64,000 bases of DNA from Curtobacterium sp. BH-2-1-1 (lineage in GTDB: Bacteria; Actinomycetota; Actinomycetes; Actinomycetales; Microbacteriaceae), in assembly GCF_001806325.1 (NCBI RefSeq), contig NZ_CP017580.1, positions 1,240,001 to 1,304,000 on the forward strand, read 5' to 3'. This document shows, piece after piece, positions 57,858 through 64,000 of this stretch (its first letter is position 1; every line of letters begins with the position of its first letter). Both the position numbers and the translations under genes were made by a program. Below the pieces are notes generated by a model, which saw only the letters and a list, made by a program, of their open reading frames with translations, did no database searches and was not told the DNA's origin.

Positions 57858-59146
57858 AGAACCTGAAACTGCTGTTCGGCAAGGGCAACAGCATCGGCCA
57901 GTACGGCATGATCATCGCGTTGATCGCGATCGTGATCTTCTTCTCGATCACGACCAAGGGCCTGATCCTCGAGCCGACGAACGTCATCAACCTGTTCCTG
58001 CAGTACTCCTACATCCTCATCCTCGCGCTGGGGATGGTGATGGTGATCATCGCCGGCCACATCGACCTGTCGGTCGGTTCGGTCGCGGCGTTCGTCGGCA
58101 TCATCGTCGCGCAGTCGATGTCCGTGTGGCACTGGCCGGCATGGGCCGCGATCATCCTCGGCCTGGCCGTCGGCGCCCTCGTCGGTGCCTGGCAGGGCTT
58201 CTGGGTGGCGTTCGTCCGGGTCCCCGCGTTCATCGTGACGCTCGCCGGTCAGCTCATCTTCCGCGGTGCGAACCAGATCATCGGCCAGTCGACCTCGGTG
58301 CCGACCCCGGACTCGTACAACGCCATCGGTGCCGGCTACCTCGGTGACTTCGGCCCGGACTTCGGGTACTCGAACGGCACGCTGCTCATCGGTCTGGCCA
58401 CGATCATCGCCCTGATCGTCATCGAGGCCCGTGGCCGCTCCCGCCGCAAGAAGATGCAGGCCGAGGTCCCGCCGCTGTGGGTGTCGATCGTCCGCACGGG
58501 CGTCCTCGTCGCCGTCACGCTCGTCGCGACCTACCTGTTCGGCGCCGGCCCCGTCGGTACCTCGATCCCGATCGTCGCGATCATCCTCGGTGTCCTCACG
58601 ATCATCTACGGCTTCATCACGAAGAACACGATCTTCGGTCGCCAGGTCTACGCGGTCGGCGGCAACGCGAGCGCCGCGGTGCTCTCCGGTGTCAGCGCCC
58701 GCAAGGTCAACTTCTTCGTCATGGCGAACATGTCCGTGCTCGCCGCGGTCGCCGGCATGGTGTTCGTCGGCTACTCGAACGCCTCGGGTCCGGCTGACGG
58801 CACCGGCTGGGAGCTCGACGCGATCGCCGCCGTGTTCGTCGGTGGCGCCGCGGTCGCGGGTGGCATCGGCACGATCTCCGGGTCGATCATCGGTGGCCTC
58901 GTGATGGCGCTCCTGTCGAACGGCCTCCAGCTCATGGGCATCGAGTCGAACAAGGTGCAGATCATCCGTGGTCTCGTCCTCCTCGTCGCGGTCGCCTTCG
59001 ACGTCTACTCGAAGTCCCAGGGCCGCCCGTCGCTCATCGGCGGCATGATGCGGCAGTTCCAGAAGAAGGACACCGAGCAGAACACGGTGGCAGCCCAGCA
59101 GCCGCAGTCCATCCAGGACCAGCCGGACAAGGTCAACACCCAGTAA
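57854..59146 (+). CDS. mmsB: Multiple-monosaccharide ABC transporter permease (MmsB/GguB type)
   Basis: A 430-residue CUT2-family permease with about 10-12 helices. [23 protein letters not shown] is the family signature, and the larger loop with [14 protein letters not shown] is typical of the XylH/GguB branch. The ATG overlaps the ATPase stop. A hydrophilic Gln-rich tail ends the protein. The binding protein follows after 78 nt. Confidence 0.95.
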
Positions 59147-59224
59147 AGACGTGGCGCCCCGGGCTCCCGGGGCGCTCGAACCCCTCACCACAGCACCACC
59201 CCTCAACGAAGAGAAAGCACTCAC

Positions 59225-60331
59225 ATGCGCAAGAAGCTCATCGCCGGCATCGGCCTGGCGCTCGTCGCGGGCCTCGCCCTCAGCGGCTGCTCGGCTCGCG
59301 GCACCTCCGGCTCGGACTCGGGCTCGAGCACCGAGATCAAGAAGGGCGACCTCATCGGTGTCGCCCTGCCGGCCAAGACCTCGCAGAACTGGGTGCTCGC
59401 GGGCGCCGCGTTCGAGAAGTCGATCGAGGACGCCGGCTTCAAGGCCGACATCCAGTACGCCAACGCCGGCAACCCCGTCCCGGACCAGCAGTCGCAGATC
59501 TCGGGCATGGTCACCAAGGGCGCCAAGGTCGTCATCATCGGTGCCGCCGACGGTTCGCAGCTCGGCTCGCAGGTCAAGGCCGCCAAGGCGAAGGGCGTCA
59601 CCGTCATCGCCTGGGACCGCAACATCCTGAACACCAAGAACGTCGACTACTACGTGGCGTTCAACAACTACAAGGTCGGCCAGCTGCAGGCGCAGGCACT
59701 CCTCGACGGCCTCAAGGCCGAGAAGGGTGACGGCCCCTACAACATCGAGCTCTTCGCCGGTTCGGCGGACGACGCGAACGCCACCGTGTTCTTCAACGGT
59801 GCGATGAACGTCCTCGAGCCGAAGATCAAGGACGGCACCGTCAAGGTCACGTCCGGCCAGGAGACCTTCCAGAAGGTCCAGACCAAGGGCTGGCTCGCGC
59901 AGAACGCCCAGTCCCGCATGACGGACCTCCTGTCGCAGTACTACTCGGGTGACACCAAGCTCGACGGCGTCCTGTCGCCGAACGACACCCTCGCCCGTGC
60001 GATCCTGACCGCGACGAAGGCCGCCGGCAAGCCGAACCCGGTCGTCACCGGCCAGGACTCGGAGACCGCGTCGATCCCGCTCATCATGCAGGGCACGCAG
60101 TACTCGACGATCTACAAGAACACCACCGAAGAGGCCCAGGCCGCCATCGACCTGGTGTCCGACCTCTCGAAGGGCAACAAGCCCGACACCAAGATCGACA
60201 AGACGAACAACTACAACGGCGTCAAGACGGTCCCGGCGATCGAGCTCACCCCGGTCCTCGTGACCAAGGAGAACGCGGTCGAGGCCTACAAGGGCAACGA
60301 CACCCTCGAGGCACTCGCCAAGAAGGGCTGA
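59225..60331 (+). CDS. chvE: Multiple-monosaccharide-binding lipoprotein (ChvE type)
   Basis: A 368-residue extracytoplasmic binding lipoprotein. Signal MRKKLIAGIGLALVAGLALSGC with lipobox LSGC (Cys22). The mature part is a type I periplasmic-binding fold: IGVALPAKTSQNWVLAG, VVIIGAADGSQL, VTVIAWDRNI and DGVLSPNDTLARAI; ChvE/XylF relatives use these loops to bind monosaccharides. AACGAAGAGAAAGC lies upstream of the ATG. The operon is probably induced by the sugar it imports, through the LacI regulator at 54752. Confidence 0.94.
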   Translation: MRKKLIAGIGLALVAGLALSGCSARGTSGSDSGSSTEIKKGDLIGVALPAKTSQNWVLAGAAFEKSIEDAGFKADIQYANAGNPVPDQQSQISGMVTKGAKVVIIGAADGSQLGSQVKAAKAKGVTVIAWDRNILNTKNVDYYVAFNNYKVGQLQAQALLDGLKAEKGDGPYNIELFAGSADDANATVFFNGAMNVLEPKIKDGTVKVTSGQETFQKVQTKGWLAQNAQSRMTDLLSQYYSGDTKLDGVLSPNDTLARAILTATKAAGKPNPVVTGQDSETASIPLIMQGTQYSTIYKNTTEEAQAAIDLVSDLSKGNKPDTKIDKTNNYNGVKTVPAIELTPVLVTKENAVEAYKGNDTLEALAKKG

Positions 60332-60349
60332 TCTCCCCGATCACACGAC

Positions 60350-60385
60350 GACGGCCCCGTCTCGCTCCGGCGAGACGGGGCCGTC
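60350..60385 (+). terminator. Rho-independent terminator of the sugar ABC operon
   Basis: Perfect 16-bp stem (GACGGCCCCGTCTCGC and complement) with a TCCG loop, 18 nt after the chvE-like stop. Confidence 0.85.
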
Positions 60386-60410
60386 CCGCGTTCGCGGCGA
60401 GGGCACGGTC

Positions 60411-60452
60411 GGACGGGAGGCGCGGTCCGGGGCCGACCCGCGCCTCCCGTCC
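60411..60452. repeat. Dispersed palindromic element between sugar operon and hepT
   Basis: Arms GGACGGGAGGCGCGGTC and GACCCGCGCCTCCCGTCC with a 7-nt centre and one bulge. It lies directly before the hepT stop (60454) and after the operon terminator. Confidence 0.85.
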
Positions 60453-60453
60453 G

Positions 60454-60831
60454 TCACTGCGTCAGGTCCACTGCCCCTGCCGCGCCCCGACGGTCACCGC
60501 GCGCTGCGTGCGCGGCGCGCAGGCGGTGGACCGCCTCGCAGAGCGAGGGCACGTCCACCCGGGCCGTCCCGAACACGACGGCCGGCGTCGTGTCGAAGTA
60601 CCGCCGGGTGAGGCGTTCGCCGAGGAGCGACACCCGCGACCACGGGATGCTCGGCTCGGTCGACGTCACCGCGCTCGGGAGCATCCGGACCGCCTCGCCG
60701 ATCTCGACCAGTCGCATCCGGACCGCGTCGTACACGAGGCCCTCGGGCAGTGCGTCGTCGTCGACGTAGGCACGGATCACCCCGCAGGCACGGATCACGT
60801 CGTCGAGCCGGTCCCCGACGTCGCGGCTCAC
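60454..60831 (-). CDS. HepT-like (DUF86) toxin with altered active-site motif
   Basis: A 125-residue all-helical protein of the HepT/DUF86 RNase family, recognisable from RLDDVIRACGVIRAYVDD and MRLVEIGEAVRML. HepT toxins cut RNA through an RX4HXY motif. Here the matching segment GERLTRRYFDTTPAVVF (residues 71-87) keeps the tyrosine but has Arg where His is expected. It may be inactive or use another residue. Its ATG overlaps the stop of the antitoxin gene (60828-60831), the normal order for MntA-HepT. Confidence 0.72.
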   Translation of the reverse strand: MSRDVGDRLDDVIRACGVIRAYVDDDALPEGLVYDAVRMRLVEIGEAVRMLPSAVTSTEPSIPWSRVSLLGERLTRRYFDTTPAVVFGTARVDVPSLCEAVHRLRAAHAARGDRRGAAGAVDLTQ

Positions 60832-61343
60832 AGCGGCACCGCGTCCCGGACGGCGTCGGTCCCCATGCCGGCGGCGTCCACCACGTCCACCCGCACGCCG
60901 AGGAGCTGCTCCGCCTCGTCCTGGATCCGCATGAGCGCGAAGATGCCGAGTCCGGGGTCGAGGTCCACCATCAGGTCGACGTCGCTCGCCGGGCCGTCCT
61001 CGCCCCGGGCCACGCTGCCGAAGAGCCGGGGGTTGCGGCCACCGAGGCGCTGCACGATCGCGACGAGTTCCCGCCGTGCGGCCATCACCCGTTCGCGGAG
61101 GGGCGGCGGTTCCTCGACGGGGTGCAGGTCGATCGCGGCCGTGAACCCCGCTGCGAGCAAGAGCCGCTGCAGTGCGGCGAGGGACGGCTCGCGGCGTCCG
61201 TTCTCGTAGGTGCTGATGACGCTCTGCGTGACGCCGGCGCGGTCGGCGAGCTGCACCTGGGTGAGTTCGGCGCGGAGGCGGGCGTCCCGGATGAGCCCGG
61301 CTGCCGACACTGGCGGCGCGGGTCGTGGGAGTACTGCGGACAT
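60828..61343 (-). CDS. XRE-MntA fusion: HTH plus minimal nucleotidyltransferase antitoxin
   Basis: A 171-residue protein. An XRE-type HTH (residues about 16-68: LTQVQLADRAGVTQSVISTYENGR) is fused to a minimal nucleotidyltransferase with FGSVARGEDGPASDVDL (GSX10DXD: G109-S110, D121, D123). MntA antitoxins neutralise HepT by AMPylating its active-site tyrosine; the HTH suggests autoregulation. The ATG at 61343 has TATCGT 6 nt upstream and no ribosome-binding site, so it is probably leaderless; longer in-frame starts reach 61382. Confidence 0.85.
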   Translation of the reverse strand: MSAVLPRPAPPVSAAGLIRDARLRAELTQVQLADRAGVTQSVISTYENGRREPSLAALQRLLLAAGFTAAIDLHPVEEPPPLRERVMAARRELVAIVQRLGGRNPRLFGSVARGEDGPASDVDLMVDLDPGLGIFALMRIQDEAEQLLGVRVDVVDAAGMGTDAVRDAVPL

Positions 61344-61464
61344 GGGGCCACGATACACAGAATGCGACATTTCTTTACGCACATCCTGCGGTTCGGAGTG
61401 CCGCGTCCAGAAGATTGCGACGGGCGATATCGCGGGCCGCGTTATGCCCAGCCAGCGGCGACCG

Positions 61465-62052
61465 TCAGGAGCGGCGGGAGACGTCCGTCCGCAGGAAGTT
61501 CTGCGCCGAACGGGACGGCGTCGGACCGCGCTGCCCCTGGTACCGCGACTGGTACTCGGCGGAGCCGTACGGCTTGTCGGCGGGGCTCGACAGCTGGAAG
61601 AAGCAGAGCTGGCCGATCTTCATGCCCGGCCAGAGCTTGATCGGCAGGGTCGCCACGTTCGAGAGCTCGAGGGTCACGTGCCCGGAGAAGCCCGGGTCGA
61701 TGAAGCCTGCCGTGGAGTGGGTGAGGAGGCCGAGGCGCCCGAGCGAGCTCTTGCCCTCGAGCCGTGCCGCGATGTCGTCGGGCAGCGTGACGACCTCGTA
61801 CGTCGAGCCGAGCACGAACTCCCCCGGGTGCAGGACGAACGCCTCGTCCGGGTCGGTCTCGACCAGCCGGGTGAGATCGGGCTGGTCGACCGCCGGGTCG
61901 ATGTGCGGGTACTTGTGGTTGTCGAACAACCGGAAGAACTTGTCGAGCCGGACGTCGATGCTCGACGGCTGGACGAGCGAGGCGTCGTACGGGTCGAGGC
62001 CGATCCGGCCCTCGGCCAGCTGGGCGGTGATGTCGCGGTCGGAGAGCAGCAC
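61465..62052 (-). CDS. dcd: dCTP deaminase
   Basis: A 195-residue cytosolic trimer converting dCTP to dUTP (or directly to dUMP in bifunctional forms). Motifs: [25 protein letters not shown], the catalytic glutamate in [14 protein letters not shown] and a C-terminal [12 protein letters not shown] closing loop. The extra residues relative to E. coli fit the actinobacterial, possibly bifunctional DCD-DUT group. The GTG start has TAGGCT 6 nt upstream and no ribosome-binding site. Confidence 0.96.
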   Translation of the reverse strand: MLLSDRDITAQLAEGRIGLDPYDASLVQPSSIDVRLDKFFRLFDNHKYPHIDPAVDQPDLTRLVETDPDEAFVLHPGEFVLGSTYEVVTLPDDIAARLEGKSSLGRLGLLTHSTAGFIDPGFSGHVTLELSNVATLPIKLWPGMKIGQLCFFQLSSPADKPYGSAEYQSRYQGQRGPTPSRSAQNFLRTDVSRRS

Positions 62053-62140
62053 GCGACGAGCCTAGCGGCAGCGGAACGGCACCGGTAAGCTGCGAGGCTG
62101 CCCAGCGTCGGGCGGCGTCACACGGCCAGGAGGAACCGAC

Positions 62141-63232
62141 ATGACCGCGTACACCGTGCACGAACTCGACGTGCCCGCCACCATGGACGACGACGCCGCG
62201 ACGGTGCAGGCCTTCCGCGACTGGGTCCGCGTGCAGAACGCCGCCGAGGTCGCCGTCACCCGGTTGCCCGAGATCCTCTGGACGCCCGAGGAACAGCTGC
62301 CGTACCTGCTCGACCCCGAGGCACCGAGCCGCCTCTTCGTCGTGCGCGATCCCGACGGCGACGTCGTGGCCGCCGGCTCCTACGACACCAAGCAGGCACC
62401 GGGGACCCCGAACTGCTGGATCGCGGTCGCCGTCGCGCCGGACCACCAGCGGCGAGGCATCGGCACGCTGCTGGCCGAGCACCTCGAGGGCATCGCCCGC
62501 GACGACGGTCGCACCCAGTGGAAGACGTACGCGGTGTCACGGCAGGTCGGGCCGGCGTCCGGACCGGGGTACCTCGTCCCGCCCACCGGCCACGGCGCCG
62601 TGCCCGAGGACGAAGCCGGCGCACGGTTCCTCACCGGGCGCGGCTGGCGCTTCGGGCAGGTCAACCGGATCAGCCGCCTGGCGCTGCCGGCCGACCACTC
62701 CGTGGTGCGCGAGCTCCACGACCGCGCAGCGGCCGCCGCCGGACCCGGCTACCGGGTGCACGCGTGGGCCGGGCCGACGCCGGAGCAGTGGCTCGACGGC
62801 ATCGCGCTGCTCGAGACCCGGATGAGCACCGACGCTCCGGAGGGCGACATGGAGGAGCCGGAGGACGTCTGGACGCGCGAGCGCCTGCAGGAGCACGAGG
62901 CGCAGCTGCACCGCTCGCCGCGCACGATGGTCACGGTCGCGGTCGAACACCTCCCGACGACCACCTTGGCCGGTTTCACGCAGCTGGCAGTGCCGGACGC
63001 GGTGCACCAGCCGGTCATGCAGGGCGACACCCTCGTGCTGCGGGAGCACCGCGGGCACCGGCTCGGCTGGCTGCTCAAGGTGGCCGGGATCGAACGCGTC
63101 GAGCAGGACTTCCCGGGGCGACCCTCGATCATCACGTTCAACGCCGAGGAGAACCGCCCGATGCTCGACGTCAACGAGGCGGTCGGGTTCGTGGGCGTCG
63201 GGAGCGAGGGCATCTGGGAGCGCCGCGTCTGA
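62141..63232 (+). CDS. Tandem GNAT-domain acetyltransferase
   Basis: A 363-residue protein with two GNAT folds. The N-terminal domain has the acetyl-CoA loop VAVAPDHQRRGIGTLLAEHL (motif A, Q/RxxGxG/A). The C-terminal domain shows TLVLREHRGHRLGWLLKVAG and the NAEENRPMLDVNEAVGF signature often seen in actinobacterial tandem GNATs. The acceptor substrate is unknown. AGGAGG lies 8 nt before the ATG; TAAGCT near 62088 may be the -10. Confidence 0.9.
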   Translation: MTAYTVHELDVPATMDDDAATVQAFRDWVRVQNAAEVAVTRLPEILWTPEEQLPYLLDPEAPSRLFVVRDPDGDVVAAGSYDTKQAPGTPNCWIAVAVAPDHQRRGIGTLLAEHLEGIARDDGRTQWKTYAVSRQVGPASGPGYLVPPTGHGAVPEDEAGARFLTGRGWRFGQVNRISRLALPADHSVVRELHDRAAAAAGPGYRVHAWAGPTPEQWLDGIALLETRMSTDAPEGDMEEPEDVWTRERLQEHEAQLHRSPRTMVTVAVEHLPTTTLAGFTQLAVPDAVHQPVMQGDTLVLREHRGHRLGWLLKVAGIERVEQDFPGRPSIITFNAEENRPMLDVNEAVGFVGVGSEGIWERRV

Positions 63233-63240
63233 CGTCGTGA

Positions 63241-63291
63241 CCTGAGGCGGGCCGCAGCCGGTGCGCGCGACGCACGCCGCGCCTCCAGGCC
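63241..63291. repeat. Dispersed palindromic element, degenerate copy
   Basis: Left arm CCTGAGGCGGGCCGC and right arm CGCCGCGCCTCCAGGCC with a long unpaired centre, between the GNAT stop and the CopD-like start. Confidence 0.6.
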
Positions 63292-63314
63292 GACGCGCCT
63301 ACGATTGGACGGTC

Positions 63315-64000
63315 ATGACCGTCACGTCACCCGAAACCCAGCCAGGAGGCGCGGCGCCGGAATCGGCGCCCGTCACCGCGCGCACATCCACCGTCGCGAC
63401 GGTCCTCGTCGTCGCCGTCCCGCTCGCGGTGGCGTGCTCGATCCTCGGGATGACGCTCACCGGCGCCTTCACCGCGAACCAGCAACTGGTGTCCGCCGGC
63501 GACCTCGTCGAGTACGGGCTGCCCGTCGCGCGCGTGGTGCACGACACCATGGCGGCGCTGACGATCGGCCTGCTCGTCGTCGCGGCGTTCGCGCTCCCGG
63601 CGCAGAAGAAGGACCACCGGGCGATGTCGAGCGTGCAGCACCGCGCCGCTCGCTGGGCTGCCGCGACGGGTTCGGTGTGGTTCCTCGCGGCCGTGGTGAG
63701 CATCGTGCTGACGGGCGCGAACACCCTCGGCGTCCCGCTGACGAACCCGGTGTTCGCGCGGAACTTCACCCTCTTCGCGTTCCAGGTCGAGATCGGGCAG
63801 GCGCTCGTGGTGTCGGCCGTGGCGATCCTCGTCGCGACCGTTGTCGCCGCCTTCGCCACCCGGGTGACGACGCTCGCGGTGGCGACGGTCGCCGGGCTGT
63901 TCGCGCTGCTGCCGCTCGCCCTGTCCGGGCACGCGGCCGGGTCGCTCGAGCACGCCAACGCGGTGAACTCGCTCGCGGTCCACCTCGTCGCCGTCTGCGT
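63315..64000 (+). CDS. CopD/CtaG-type membrane protein, 5' part
   Basis: The gene runs off the window; 228 residues are visible. At least five membrane helices are seen, and the text GHAAGSLEHANAVNSLAVHLVAV matches the N-terminal CopD domain of actinobacterial fused CopD/cytochrome c oxidase assembly (CtaG) proteins. The role would be copper import or handling for oxidase assembly. The ATG at 63315 has TACGAT (63300-63305) 9 nt upstream. Residues about 9-20 (QPGGAAPESAPV) are encoded by a partial copy of the dispersed repeat. Confidence 0.8.
   Translation, partial: MTVTSPETQPGGAAPESAPVTARTSTVATVLVVAVPLAVACSILGMTLTGAFTANQQLVSAGDLVEYGLPVARVVHDTMAALTIGLLVVAAFALPAQKKDHRAMSSVQHRAARWAAATGSVWFLAAVVSIVLTGANTLGVPLTNPVFARNFTLFAFQVEIGQALVVSAVAILVATVVAAFATRVTTLAVATVAGLFALLPLALSGHAAGSLEHANAVNSLAVHLVAVC
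63342..63373. repeat. Dispersed palindromic element, partial copy in the CopD-like gene
   Basis: CCAGGAGGCGCGGCGCC followed by a GGCGCC half-arm, inside codons 9-20 of the CopD-like gene. Confidence 0.6.

Noticed and set aside
60454..61343. hepT/mntA considered as part of a mobile island
   Set aside because: No integrase, attachment-site repeat or tRNA is visible nearby, and composition matches neighbours.

Overview
This is high-GC DNA (about 70%) from an actinobacterium, most likely a member of the Microbacteriaceae and plausibly Curtobacterium. The evidence is an HspR/HAIR-controlled dnaK-grpE-dnaJ-hspR operon, a complete C50-type carotenoid operon (crtE-B-I-Ye-Yf-Eb with idi), many TANNNT-type -10 boxes placed 5-9 nt upstream of start codons (leaderless genes), and several sugar-uptake systems of the kind found in plant-surface actinobacteria. 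The genus is an inference. No rRNA, tRNA, CRISPR array, IS element or prophage was seen.

Layout. 1-1,840: end of an unknown gene, an aldo/keto reductase and a DUF3060 lipoprotein. 1,922-8,544: a secreted Ig-like-repeat protein divergent from the heat-shock operon, whose promoter lies between two HAIR-like sites. 8,580-9,722: an RsmC/RlmG-type rRNA methyltransferase. 9,729-18,361: a compact exopolysaccharide locus (OafA-like acyltransferase, Wzz/BY-kinase, Tat-exported beta-helix protein, Wzx-like flippase, Wzy-like polymerase, glycosyltransferase). 18,452-19,348: an ankyrin-domain protein. 19,411-28,235: an operon of Opp-type ABC transporter, alpha/beta hydrolase and GH1 glycosidase downstream of a LacI regulator. 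28,444-31,867: a 51-aa protein, a GntR/FCD regulator divergent from an MFS transporter across a palindromic operator, and an Rv2629-like release-factor-fold protein. 32,060-38,461: a carbohydrate ABC transporter in operon with a GH2 beta-galactosidase, followed by a sortase-anchored lectin-like protein (38,552-40,528). 40,783-47,395: housekeeping and membrane genes (DUF3151, ABC-F, SDR, DedA, YihY, DUF3618-like, Gfo/Idh/MocA). 47,466-53,286: carotenoid genes and idi. 53,572-60,331: CorA with a structured leader, then a LacI regulator and its multiple-monosaccharide ABC transporter. 60,454-61,343: a HepT/XRE-MntA toxin-antitoxin pair. 61,465-64,000: dcd, a GNAT protein and the start of a CopD/CtaG-type protein.

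How the genes work together. Three sugar-import modules each pair transport with hydrolysis or with a dedicated LacI regulator; candidate operators are visible for two regulators. The carotenoid genes form one tightly overlapping operon that shares an overlapping bidirectional promoter with idi, the gene that supplies its C5 precursor.

The most unusual feature is a dispersed palindromic element with arms GG(A/C)C(G/T)GGAGGCGCGG, present about 14 times complete or partial. It sits after genes and between convergent genes, but it also lies inside the 5' coding ends of at least four genes (Opp-type ATPase, crtI, SDR, CopD-like). There it encodes low-complexity N-terminal residues, and in crtI it supplies the Shine-Dalgarno sequence. 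Several other long-armed intergenic hairpins of unrelated sequence, and a 19-bp tandem array, accompany it.
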